A DNA stretch of 12,660 bases from DASUFI01 sp036274635 (GTDB lineage: Bacteria > Planctomycetota > B15-G4), in the NCBI GenBank assembly GCA_036274635.1, contig DASUFI010000041.1, positions 1 to 12,660 on the forward strand, given 5' to 3'. The translations under genes and the position numbers were made by a program. The notes under the pieces were generated by a model. It was given only the letters and a program-made list of their open reading frames with translations, made no database searches and was not told the DNA's origin. Shown one piece after another: positions 1 to 9,306 of this stretch (position 1 is the first letter of the stretch; each line of letters begins with the position of its first letter).

Positions 1-1198
1 CGCGCTCGCAGATGGCCAGCAGCGTGGGCGGCGCGTCGGGCGCGCGCTCGCGCACCGGCGGCAGGCGCTCGTTGCGCACGCGCAGCAGCACGGCCAGCGG
101 CAGAGGGTGCTCGCCCGCCGGCACCCAGGGCAGATCGCCCGTGAGCAGGTGATAGAGGATGGCGCCCAGCGACCAGATGTCGCTGTGCTCGTCGACGCGG
201 TCGATCTCGCCCCGCGCCTGCTCGGGCGACATGTACACCGGCGTGCCCAGGATCTTGCCGTCCTGGGTGAAGAGCCACGTGTCGGGCAGGGCCTCCTCGC
301 GCGACGGCTCGGCCACCAGCGCGTGCAGGTCGGCGGCCGAGAGCAGCGCCAGCTCGTCGGGCGGGCCCGCCTCGGCCAGGCCCTCGGCGCTGGGCAGCAC
401 GCGCGCGAGGCCCCAGTCCATGAGGTAGGTCTCGCCGAAGCGCCCCACCATGATGTTGGCCGGCTTGATGTCGCGGTGGAGCACGCCTTTGCTGTGCGCG
501 TAGGCCACGGCCTCGGCCACGCGCGAGAGCACGCCCACGGCGCGGTTCACGGTCCACTCCGCGTCGTCCCGCGCGACGCGCTCGAGCACCTCGCGGAAGG
601 TGATGCCGTCCACCAGCTTCATGGTGAAGAACAGGCGCCCCTGCTCGTCGAGGCCGAGGTCGTGCACGGGCACGATGCCGGGGTGGTCGAGGCGCCCGGT
701 GACGTAGGCCTCGGCCAGGAAGCGCGCGCGCGCCACGTCGGGGCCGTCCGCGCCCGTGCCGGTGAGCAGCTTCATGGCCACGTCGCGGCGCAGCGTGCGG
801 TCGCGCGCCTTGAGGATGGTGCCCATGCCGCCGCGGTCCACCTGCCGCCCCGCCACGTAGCGGCTGGCCGGCGCCTGCCCGCCCGCCAGGTCCTTGAGCA
901 GGGCGTCCATGGGCCCCGCGTCCGAGGGCCCGCCCGGCGCGGGCGCCTCGAGCGCGCGCAGGAACTGGCCCGGGTCCGGCACGCCCAGCAGGCTCTCGAG
1001 GCCATCCATGCGGCTGTGCAGATCCTGCAGGTCGGCGGCCAGCGCGGGATGCGCCGCCATCAAGCCTTCCAGCGGCTCCGCACCGCCCTTGACCTGGCGA
1101 ATGCACCAGTCCACCAGGAGCCGTTCCGCCTCACGGCGACGACCCTCCCGGTCTCCCGACTCCGCCGGCATGTCCGCTGGACCGTCCAAGGCACTCAC
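1..1198 (-). CDS. Hanks-type serine/threonine protein kinase, C-terminus cut by window edge
   Basis: The frame is open from a GTG at 1198 to the window edge, giving 399 residues. Residues 1-110 are a charged, mostly helical N-terminal region. The kinase domain starts near 114: glycine loop DRGGMG at 121-126, lysine K143 in VAMK, HRDIKPAN from H241, and metal-binding DWG at 261-263 in place of DFG. About 45 residues are inserted before the activation-segment end GTPVYMSPEQA. DWG with SPE is common in planctomycete kinases (family knowledge). It should phosphorylate Ser/Thr of unknown partners; any membrane or sensor segment lies beyond the left edge. The first loop glycine is replaced by D121, which is unusual, but the catalytic residues are present. 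The start is uncertain: the GTG follows a GGGGG tract closely, and an in-frame ATG lies at 1171. The gene is divergent from the histidine kinase. Confidence 0.93.
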   Translation of the reverse strand, partial: MSALDGPADMPAESGDREGRRREAERLLVDWCIRQVKGGAEPLEGLMAAHPALAADLQDLHSRMDGLESLLGVPDPGQFLRALEAPAPGGPSDAGPMDALLKDLAGGQAPASRYVAGRQVDRGGMGTILKARDRTLRRDVAMKLLTGTGADGPDVARARFLAEAYVTGRLDHPGIVPVHDLGLDEQGRLFFTMKLVDGITFREVLERVARDDAEWTVNRAVGVLSRVAEAVAYAHSKGVLHRDIKPANIMVGRFGETYLMDWGLARVLPSAEGLAEAGPPDELALLSAADLHALVAEPSREEALPDTWLFTQDGKILGTPVYMSPEQARGEIDRVDEHSDIWSLGAILYHLLTGDLPWVPAGEHPLPLAVLLRVRNERLPPVRERAPDAPPTLLAICER

Positions 1199-1326
1199 AG
1201 CCCCCTGCCGCGCCCCCGGTCCTGCCCACCTTAACCCCGCTCCGAGGGCTCTGCCCGTACCGGCACGTCATGTTTTTTTCACGAACCTTGTCCGGTCGGG
1301 CCCTCGCCGCGCGCTGTGGGAATGGC
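1199..1326. promoter_or_regulatory. Divergent intergenic region between the two kinase genes
   Basis: This short stretch separates the minus-strand Ser/Thr kinase from the plus-strand histidine kinase and must hold the promoter(s) for both. It contains a run of seven T at 1273-1279, the most AT-rich point nearby, which looks more like promoter DNA than coding sequence. I cannot identify convincing -35/-10 boxes. If the histidine kinase starts at the ATG at 1270 instead, the region ends at 1269. Confidence 0.3.
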
Positions 1327-3177
1327 ATGGCCACATCGGGCGGGAATTCGACCACGGTGCCCCCGGTCCATCCGGGCTCCAAGCGCACCCCGGCCTCGCG
1401 GGCCGAGGCCGACGCGCGCCGCTCGGCGCTCGTCCTGACCGGGCTGTTCGTGATGGCGGCCACGCTCTTCCTGCTCCTGCCCGACGTGGTGGAGGCGCGC
1501 AGCGGCGCGGCACCGTCGCTGGGCCTGATCCTGCTGCGCGACGGGCTGTTCGTGGCGGTGGTGGCGGTGCTCTCCTTCGTGCTGGTCCGGCGGCTGCTGC
1601 TCCCGGTGCTCCCGGGCGCCGCGCCCCACGCCGCGGAGCCGCCCCCGCCGCCCCCCACCGCCAACGCCGCGCAGCTCGAGTCCCTCGGGCGCATCACCGC
1701 CGGTCTGGCGCACGACGTGAACAACGTCCTCGCCTCGGTCTCGGCCTACGCCGAGCTGGCGCTGCGGCACACGCCCGAGGACGACGCGGCGCACGTCGAC
1801 CTGCTGGCCATCCGCCGCGCCACCGAGCGCGGCGCAGGCCTCACGCGCAAGGTGCTCGAGCTGGGCCGCAGCTCCGCGCCGCGCCCCGAGGTGCTGGACC
1901 TCAATGCTGTGCTCGTCGACCTCGGGCGCATGCTGCCGCGCCTCATGGGCGAGGCGGTCGAGGTCTCGGTCGCGCCCGCGCCGCGGCCCGCGCTGCTGCG
2001 CGCCGACCTGACGCGCCTCGAGCAGATCGTGCTCAACCTCGCCCTCAACGCCCGTGACGCCCTGCCCCGCGGCGGCCACCTCTCGCTGCGCGCCGACGTG
2101 GCCGACAGCGTCGACGGCCGCGAGCTGGTGCTGCTCGAGGTCTCGGACGACGGCGCGGGCATGGACGAGGCCACGCTGGCGCGCATCTTCGAGCCCTTCT
2201 TCACCACGCGTGGCGAAGGGACGGGCTTGGGCCTGGCGCTGGTGGCCGGCCACCTGTCCGAGCTCGGCGGCTCGATCGAGTGCCACAGCATGCCCGGCCG
2301 CGGCACGACCTTCCGCATCCTGCTGCCGCGCATCGCCGACGACCCGCAGCCAGCCCTCGAGACGCCGGCCACGGCACGCGGCGGCGCGGAGACGCTGCTG
2401 CTGGTCGAGGACGACGACGACCTGCGCAGCGTGCTCGAGCGCGTCCTGGCCGGGGCCGGCTACCGCGTGCTCGCGGCGGCCGGGGCCAACGCGGCGCTGG
2501 CGGCCGCGCGGCGCCCGGGGGCCTCGCCGCGGCTGCTCGTCGCCGACGTGGTCCTCCCGGGGCGCAGCGGTGTCGAGCTGGCGGGCCGCCTCTCGCCGCT
2601 GCCGGCGCTGTTCATCTCGGGCCACGGCCCGGAGACGCTCCAGCAGCACGGCGCGCCCGCGGACGTGCTGGCCAAGCCCTTCTCTCACGAGGCGCTGCTC
2701 GCCCGCGTGCGCGCCCTGCTCGACACCGCGCCCGCCGCCTCGCGCCCCGCCGACGACCGCGCCCTGCGCGCCACGGTGCTCGTCGTGGACGACGACGCCG
2801 CGCTGTGCGACGTGCTCGTGCGCATGCTCCACGACGCCGGCCACGAGACCCGCATCGCGCTGCACGGCGACCAGGCCCTGGCTACGCTGCAGCACACCGC
2901 CATCGACGTGGTCGTGTGCGACATGCTCATGCCCGAGAAGGAAGGCCTCGAGACCATCGCCGAGATGCGTCGCCGCAGGCCCACCCTGCCCATCGTGGCC
3001 ATGTCGGGCGCGCTGCGCGGCGAGACCTACACCGCCATGGCCATCAAGCTGGGCGCCATCGCGGAGCTGCGCAAGCCCTTCAGCTCCGCCGAGCTGCGGG
3101 ACGTCATCGAGCGCGCCCTGGGTGCGCGCGTCCCGCCGCTGGCAACGCCGACACCGCAGGAGCCCGAGCGCGTCTGA
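1327..3177 (+). CDS. Membrane-bound hybrid histidine kinase with two C-terminal receiver domains
   Basis: Numbering is from the ATG at 1327 (616 residues). Two hydrophobic segments, about 33-53 and 66-87, are joined by a loop of roughly 12 residues, so there is almost no periplasmic sensor. A proline-rich linker leads to a HisKA domain, GLAHDVNN, with phospho-acceptor H129, of the CckA-like type. The HATPase domain shows the N box around N241, G1 box DDGAGM at 274-279, FEPFFTTR, and GTGLGLAL. Receiver 1 has phospho-acceptor D407 and K450; receiver 2 has D532 and K583. Both keep the acidic pair and the S before G, so both look functional. No response regulator with a DNA-binding domain is in the window, so the output partner is unknown. 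The start at 1327 is preferred because GGGA lies five bases upstream; an in-frame ATG at 1270 would add 19 residues, begins in a T run and has no clear ribosome site. Confidence 0.93.
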   Translation: MATSGGNSTTVPPVHPGSKRTPASRAEADARRSALVLTGLFVMAATLFLLLPDVVEARSGAAPSLGLILLRDGLFVAVVAVLSFVLVRRLLLPVLPGAAPHAAEPPPPPPTANAAQLESLGRITAGLAHDVNNVLASVSAYAELALRHTPEDDAAHVDLLAIRRATERGAGLTRKVLELGRSSAPRPEVLDLNAVLVDLGRMLPRLMGEAVEVSVAPAPRPALLRADLTRLEQIVLNLALNARDALPRGGHLSLRADVADSVDGRELVLLEVSDDGAGMDEATLARIFEPFFTTRGEGTGLGLALVAGHLSELGGSIECHSMPGRGTTFRILLPRIADDPQPALETPATARGGAETLLLVEDDDDLRSVLERVLAGAGYRVLAAAGANAALAAARRPGASPRLLVADVVLPGRSGVELAGRLSPLPALFISGHGPETLQQHGAPADVLAKPFSHEALLARVRALLDTAPAASRPADDRALRATVLVVDDDAALCDVLVRMLHDAGHETRIALHGDQALATLQHTAIDVVVCDMLMPEKEGLETIAEMRRRRPTLPIVAMSGALRGETYTAMAIKLGAIAELRKPFSSAELRDVIERALGARVPPLATPTPQEPERV

Positions 3178-3247
3178 GCCGGCTGCGCACCGGGGCCACA
3201 TCGCATGACACGTCGGTCGCCGGGTCGTGCCGGCCTTGCGATCGATC

Positions 3248-3284
3248 GGGCGGGGCGCCTGGCGGGAGGCCGGGCGTCCCGCCC
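3248..3284. terminator. GC-rich hairpin between convergent genes, possible terminator
   Basis: The arms 3248-3259 and 3273-3284 form a 12-bp stem (one G-U pair as RNA) around a 13-base loop. It lies in the 156-bp convergent gap between the histidine kinase stop (3177) and the CHAT gene stop (3334). On the plus strand it is followed by ACCTCTTT, a weak pyrimidine tail; on the minus strand there is no T run. A terminator for the histidine kinase transcript is plausible from position and stem. Rho-independent function is not certain. Confidence 0.5.
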
Positions 3285-3333
3285 ACCTCTTTGAAGCGCC
3301 GTCTGAAAAGCGCGAAGCCGTCCGGAGCGCGGC

Positions 3334-6300
3334 TCAGTGCTGGTCGGGCGCCGGGACAGCCGGAGCGGGCGTGGCCGCGGCGAGGGAGGCCAGGGGGTGG
3401 GTCCCGGCGGGGCCGACGTAGATGAAGGGGGCCCAGAAGAAGGGGTGGCCGGCGAGGCTGGGGTACGGAGCGGGCGGGGGCTGCGCGAGCGGTTTCCCCC
3501 GGCCGGTGCCGCGGAAGGCATCCGGCGCGGAGCGGCCGTGGCGCAGTTCGAGCCGCGCCTCGCGCAGGGCCTGGCTGGCGGTGAGCCCCCGCGTGGCGAG
3601 ACCACCGTAGAGATTCTGCATGAGGCGCTGCGTCTCGCGGTCGTCCACCTGCCAGAGGCTGCTGATCACCGAGCGCGCGCCGGCGTAGAGGAAGGCCCGC
3701 GCCAGCGACTGCGTGCCTTCGCCGCGCCGTTCGCCGCCGCGCGACGTCTCGCAGGCGGACAGCACCGCGAGGTCGGCGTCAAGGTGCAGGCCCAGCACGT
3801 CGGGCACCGACACGAAGCCGTCGTCGCCGCCGCGCGGTGCGAGCGCGAGGCCGGTGCGGCGCGGATCGTTCGCGTCGGTCCAGCCGTGCGCGGCGCAGTG
3901 GATCAGCGCGAACTGGCGGGCGTCGTCGCGCAGCGCGTCGGGAGCAGCCTGCCCGCCGAGGCACAGCCTGAACTGCGAGGTGTCGAGGACCAGGTCGTCG
4001 GTCTTCGGGGTCGCGATGCCCGTCGCGTCTCCGCCCGGCCCGAGGGCGGCCAGCGCGCGCACGACGCCCAGCGCCTCGTCGCGCGTGCCCGGCAGCCGCT
4101 GCAGCCCCAGGGCCCGCGCGTCGCGCGGCCCGCGCGGCGTGCCCCCTGCGCCGGGCAGCGGATAGGCCGGGTCGCCCAGCACCAGCGCGCGTCCCGGCGC
4201 GTTGCGCGGGCCCGCCTGCGCCAGCAGCTCCAGCACCGGCGTGCTCGGCGCATACAGCACCTCGCGCTGGTCCAGCACGAAGGTCAGGTCCTCGAAGCTG
4301 CGCGGCTTGGCGGCAGCCTTGACGACCAGCGCCTCGAAGGGCAGCTGCGCCAGCGCCGCGTCGGGGACGATGTAGAGGCGAGCATCCGGAGCGACGTCCG
4401 CGAGCGGCCCGGCGAGGAGCGCGTCGTTCAGTGCGCGCCCTTCCGACGCCACCTGCTGCACGCCTGCGCGCGCGGACGGCTCGCCCAGCCCGCGCACGTA
4501 GGCCGCGACGCGCGCGGCCAGCGCGTCCCGCGGACCGAGGTCGTGCAGGGTGGCCGCGCCATCGTGCACCGTCCAGGCGTACAGACGCTCGCTGCCGTCG
4601 ACGAACTCGACGAGCACGTCGCCCTTGGCCAGGACAGCCTGCGCGCGCTGGCTGACCCCGGTGCCCGGATCCGTCGGCTGCAGCCGGCCGTCGGCGTGCG
4701 CCAGCAGCTCGCCCAGCGCGTCGGCCGGCGCGTCCCGGCGCAGGAGCAGTCCCTCCAGCAGCGCACGACCCTTCCAGCGGCCCGCGACGCGCAGGCCCTC
4801 GTCGGCGGCGAGGCGGCGCTCGTCGTCGGTCCGGGCCCGCTTCCAGTGCAAGGCCGACAGGTCCTGCGCGAGCTCGCCGCAGGCGGCCACGGCCGACGCG
4901 CGTCGCAGTCCGGAGAGCTGCTCGGGATCGAGGCCGAAATCCGGCCGGTCGTAGATGGTCTCGGCCTCGGCGAGCGCGGAGGCGGCCGTGCCGTCGTCGC
5001 CCTGCGCCAGAGCGGCCCGCGCCTGCGTGGCCAGCGGGCCGAGCAGGGGCCACGGCGATTGCAGCTGGCGCAGCTCGCCGAGCGCTTCGGTCGCGAGACG
5101 CAGGGCCTCGGCGGTCGACCCGAGGCGCAGTCGGAGATAGGCCAGCTCGCCCAGCGCGTCGCCCAGCGCCCCGGGAGCGCCCGCGTCGCGTGCGAGCTTC
5201 TCCTGTTCGGTGGCGCATGCCAGGGCCTCGGTCAGCGCGCCGACCTGCTCGTCATGGATCGCCAGCGCCTTGAGCGCCGTGAGGCACGCCCCGACGTCGT
5301 TCCCTTCGCGCGCGCCGTCGAGAGCCTGCTCGCACATCGTCAGGCGTGCGGATGGATCGCCGCTCTCGCCCAGCACGAAGGCCAGGTTCACGAGTGCCTG
5401 TGTGCGCCCCGCCGTCGCGCCCGTGGCCGGATAGAGCGCGAGCGCGTCGCGCAGCGCGGCCTCCGCCTCGTCAAGCTGGCCGATCTCGCAGAGCACCATG
5501 CCGGTTCCCGTGAGGGCGAGGGCCTGCAGCGACCGGTCGCCGAGCTGCTCCCCCAGTGAGCGCACCTCCTCGTAGTGCTGCAGGGAGGCGACGTGGTCGG
5601 AGAGCGCGCGCTCGACGCCCGCCAGCTCGCCGAGCGTCCTGGCGCGGCTGTCGAGCGAGGCATTCAGGGCCAGCGCTTCACGCAGGGAACCCTCCGCGGA
5701 GACGCACTCGCCGCGCGCCGCGAGGAAGGAGCCCTGGGTCTCGAGCGCTCTCGCCAGCAGCTCGGCCTGGCCCGTCCGGCGCGCGAGCGTCACCGCGTCG
5801 ACGTGACGTTGGCGCGCCTCGTCCGGCGGGGAGATGCGGTCGGCGAGGCACGCGAGCTGCGTGGTGAGGGCCACCTCGTTGGGCACGTCGCCGGAGGAAT
5901 GCGCGAGCTCGAGCGCGCGCTCCAGGCAGGCCTGAGCCTCGTCGAGGCGCCCGAGACGCATGAGCACCTGTCCGAGATTGGAGCTCGCGAACATCTCCAG
6001 CTGCGGCTGGTGCTGGGCGACGGCCTCGGATGCCGCGGCGTCCAGCAGCCCGTCGGCCGTGGCGGCATCGCCGATGTGGCCCTCGATGGCGGCCAGGAGG
6101 CAGCGCACCTGCAACCCCTGCAGGGCGTTGCCGTTGGCCGCGGCCAGCTCGCCGGCGCGGATGAGTGGCTCCTTCGCGCGCGCGTACAGGGTGGCCTGGT
6201 AGAGGAAGTTGCCGGCCTCGAGGAAGCGCAGGCCGTTGTCTGGCGAGCCGTCGCCTGGTGGGAGAACCGCGTCCGCGCAGCGGAGCAGGGACTCGGCGAG

Positions 6301-6744
6301 CGCCGCGAACAGGTCCAAGCCCTGCGGCCGGGGCACGTCGCCGGCCGAGACGGCGATGCTCAATGCGCCGTCGCTCGCATGGAAGGCGGCCAACAGCCGC
6401 AGCGGCTGGCCGGCGTGGCCCTGCACGACCAGCCGGGCGTTGGTTTCGAACAGGCCGTTGTCGTCCTCAGCCAGCGTGCCGCCGTCTGCGTCGAGCAGGC
6501 GCACGAGCACGTCGCCGACGCAGGCCTCGACCGTCACCGTCAACGGGCCGTCGGCGTCGGGCACGCAGCTGAAGATGCGCGCCGCGCCCAGCCCCTCGGG
6601 ATGCGGATCGGAGGGACCGAGCGTCACGCTCCGCCGCTCACCGTACCCGAGGGGCTCGTCCTCCACCGCGCGCGCGCCGGCCGCGAGCAGCAGTCCTGCG
6701 AGCAGGACGCGCCCGAGCCGACCCGCTTGCGCAGCAGCGCTCAC
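3334..6744 (-). CDS. Exported TPR-CHAT protein (caspase-like peptidase domain) with N-terminal PPC-like domain
   Basis: Starting at the GTG at 6744 the protein has 1136 residues. Residues 1-26 are a signal peptide ending GARA before VEDEP. About 30-140 is a beta domain resembling the bacterial pre-peptidase C-terminal (PPC) fold, with DVLVRLLDADGGTLAEDD. About 215-600 holds tandem TPR-like helical pairs, for example MRLGRLDEAQACLERALEL. About 690-1120 is a CHAT domain with catalytic His H953 in IHCAAHG, Cys C998 in LSACET, SLWQVDD, and the closing HPFFWAPFIYVG. CHAT domains are clan CD cysteine peptidases related to caspases and separase. Both catalytic residues are present, so proteolysis is likely; the substrate is unknown and the TPRs may bind it or a regulator. 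The signal peptide indicates action outside the cytoplasm. The GTG overlaps the upstream stop (GTGA), implying translational coupling. The frame stays open upstream to an ATG at 7374, but that extension shadows the neighbouring gene and its leader. Confidence 0.93.
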   Translation of the reverse strand: MSAAAQAGRLGRVLLAGLLLAAGARAVEDEPLGYGERRSVTLGPSDPHPEGLGAARIFSCVPDADGPLTVTVEACVGDVLVRLLDADGGTLAEDDNGLFETNARLVVQGHAGQPLRLLAAFHASDGALSIAVSAGDVPRPQGLDLFAALAESLLRCADAVLPPGDGSPDNGLRFLEAGNFLYQATLYARAKEPLIRAGELAAANGNALQGLQVRCLLAAIEGHIGDAATADGLLDAAASEAVAQHQPQLEMFASSNLGQVLMRLGRLDEAQACLERALELAHSSGDVPNEVALTTQLACLADRISPPDEARQRHVDAVTLARRTGQAELLARALETQGSFLAARGECVSAEGSLREALALNASLDSRARTLGELAGVERALSDHVASLQHYEEVRSLGEQLGDRSLQALALTGTGMVLCEIGQLDEAEAALRDALALYPATGATAGRTQALVNLAFVLGESGDPSARLTMCEQALDGAREGNDVGACLTALKALAIHDEQVGALTEALACATEQEKLARDAGAPGALGDALGELAYLRLRLGSTAEALRLATEALGELRQLQSPWPLLGPLATQARAALAQGDDGTAASALAEAETIYDRPDFGLDPEQLSGLRRASAVAACGELAQDLSALHWKRARTDDERRLAADEGLRVAGRWKGRALLEGLLLRRDAPADALGELLAHADGRLQPTDPGTGVSQRAQAVLAKGDVLVEFVDGSERLYAWTVHDGAATLHDLGPRDALAARVAAYVRGLGEPSARAGVQQVASEGRALNDALLAGPLADVAPDARLYIVPDAALAQLPFEALVVKAAAKPRSFEDLTFVLDQREVLYAPSTPVLELLAQAGPRNAPGRALVLGDPAYPLPGAGGTPRGPRDARALGLQRLPGTRDEALGVVRALAALGPGGDATGIATPKTDDLVLDTSQFRLCLGGQAAPDALRDDARQFALIHCAAHGWTDANDPRRTGLALAPRGGDDGFVSVPDVLGLHLDADLAVLSACETSRGGERRGEGTQSLARAFLYAGARSVISSLWQVDDRETQRLMQNLYGGLATRGLTASQALREARLELRHGRSAPDAFRGTGRGKPLAQPPPAPYPSLAGHPFFWAPFIYVGPAGTHPLASLAAATPAPAVPAPDQH

Positions 6745-7106
6745 GGATACACTTGGTTGAGGATCTTCACCACGATCGTGCCTGCAGCCGCCGTGTAGGT
6801 CTGGGTGTAGTCCACGTGAGACCTGTCCTCGAAGGTCACGATCAGCTTGAGCGTGTTCGTGCCGCTGATGGCCGTCGCAGGGATCGCGGACTGCAAGGGC
6901 TGGTTGGGCGTGGTGGAGCTGTACACCAGGACGTCGTTCCACCAGACGTCGACCTTCTTGGCCTCGGCGTCGACCGGACCCACGCTGATGGTGGCCCCTC
7001 CGCCTCCCACGCCGAACGTCACCTGCGACTGGATGCCAGGCATGCTCTCCACCCCGATCACGACGCCTGTCCTGTTCGCCGAGCCGGTCCTCGTATCCGG
7101 TGCCAT
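6741..7106 (-). CDS. Small beta-rich protein of unknown function, first gene of the CHAT operon
   Basis: This is a 121-residue protein that I do not recognise. It has no signal peptide or membrane segment. After a polar N-terminus, alternating hydrophobic stretches such as VDVWWNDVLVYSS, TNTLKLIVTFED and GTIVVKILNQVYP suggest a compact beta sandwich, with a glycine-rich turn GVGGGG near the N-terminal third. The ATG at 7106 is supported by GGGGGA six bases upstream. Its TGA overlaps the GTG of the CHAT gene by four bases, so the two are probably made together. Possible roles are partner, inhibitor, substrate or ligand-binding subunit of the CHAT protein, but nothing in the sequence chooses among them. 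It lacks an export signal while its operon partner has one, which is odd. Confidence 0.8.
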   Translation of the reverse strand: MAPDTRTGSANRTGVVIGVESMPGIQSQVTFGVGGGGATISVGPVDAEAKKVDVWWNDVLVYSSTTPNQPLQSAIPATAISGTNTLKLIVTFEDRSHVDYTQTYTAAAGTIVVKILNQVYP

Positions 7107-7112
7107 CGCTTG

Positions 7113-7118
7113 TCCCCC
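7113..7118 (-). promoter_or_regulatory. Ribosome binding site of the small beta-rich gene
   Basis: On the minus strand GGGGGA lies six bases before the ATG at 7106. It fixes the start of the small gene and argues against reading the CHAT frame through this region. Confidence 0.6.
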
Positions 7119-7141
7119 GATGAAAGTGGCTTGACTGAACC

Positions 7142-7177
7142 GGCGGTCCCACGGGCCGCCAGCTGATGGACATCAGC
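7142..7177. repeat. Two adjacent palindromes upstream of the CHAT operon
   Basis: The first element, 7142-7160, pairs GGCGG and CCC with GGGCCGCC, with one bulged T and a very short centre. The second, 7162-7177, is a perfect palindrome GCTGATG-GA-CATCAGC. They lie one base apart, 36 to 71 bases upstream of the small gene's start, in the divergent control region. The compact 16-bp symmetry of the second suits a dimeric DNA-binding protein site better than an RNA hairpin. Operator function is inference. Confidence 0.4.
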
Positions 7178-7191
7178 GGACTTTCGACCCC

Positions 7192-7207
7192 GACCGTAGC
7201 GACGGTC
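7192..7207. repeat. 16-bp perfect inverted repeat in the divergent control region
   Basis: GACCGT and ACGGTC flank the centre AGCG. Its length equals that of the palindrome at 7162-7177, but the half-sites differ, so the two are not copies of one operator. It may be a regulator site or a chance feature of GC-rich DNA. Confidence 0.3.
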
Positions 7208-7321
7208 TTCCCGGTGCCGCCCCGCAATGTCCCTCGGCCAGCAGGACGGTATTCCTGGTCGCCAAAGACGGCAAGGGGCGCCGCCCAGGGCCGTTTTCGA
7301 TCGCCTTGGCAGTCCCGCTTA

Positions 7322-7346
7322 GGATGGCCCCGTGATGTGGCCATCC
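7322..7346. promoter_or_regulatory. Inverted repeat just upstream of the kinase gene, possible operator or leader hairpin
   Basis: GGATGGCC (7322-7329) and GGCCATCC (7339-7346) are perfect 8-bp arms around a 9-base spacer. The element ends 14 bases before the Shine-Dalgarno of the kinase at 7373. It could be an operator near the transcription start or a hairpin in the leader RNA. The overlapping TAGGAT at 7320-7325 is a weak -10-like match, and I see no good -35. The rest of the 266-bp gap 7107-7372 holds no gene that I can support. Confidence 0.4.
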
Positions 7347-7360
7347 GCCGCGGCGGGGAT

Positions 7361-7368
7361 GGAGAGGA
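7361..7368 (+). promoter_or_regulatory. Strong ribosome binding site that sets the kinase start
   Basis: GGAGAGGA ends four bases before the ATG at 7373. It is much better than anything before the in-frame ATG at 7166, so the 69-codon upstream extension of the open frame is rejected. Confidence 0.75.
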
Positions 7369-7372
7369 ACTC

Positions 7373-9256
<1,884 letters not shown>

Positions 9257-9291
9257 CAGCCGTGCGCCTTCGGCCGAGCATGGCGCTTGCC

Positions 9292-9297
9292 GGAGGG
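9292..9297 (+). promoter_or_regulatory. Ribosome binding site of the sigma factor gene
   Basis: GGAGGG lies nine bases before the ATG at 9307. An in-frame ATG at 9280 lies upstream of this site and has no Shine-Dalgarno, so 9307 is preferred. Confidence 0.6.
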
Positions 9298-9306
9298 AGC
9301 GGCGCC

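Noticed and set aside
1279..3201. 640-codon open frame on the minus strand opposite the histidine kinase
   Set aside because: Its translation is low-complexity Arg/Gly/His/Gln-rich with no domain, while the plus strand encodes a textbook histidine kinase. Long antisense frames are expected at this GC content.
3337..5559. 740-codon plus-strand frame opposite the CHAT gene
   Set aside because: It is Arg/Gly/Gln-rich without recognisable motifs, while the minus strand carries TPR and CHAT motifs throughout this stretch.
7166..7372. N-terminal extension of the Ser/Thr kinase from the ATG at 7166
   Set aside because: The ATG lies inside a palindrome with no ribosome site, while a strong GGAGAGGA precedes the ATG at 7373.
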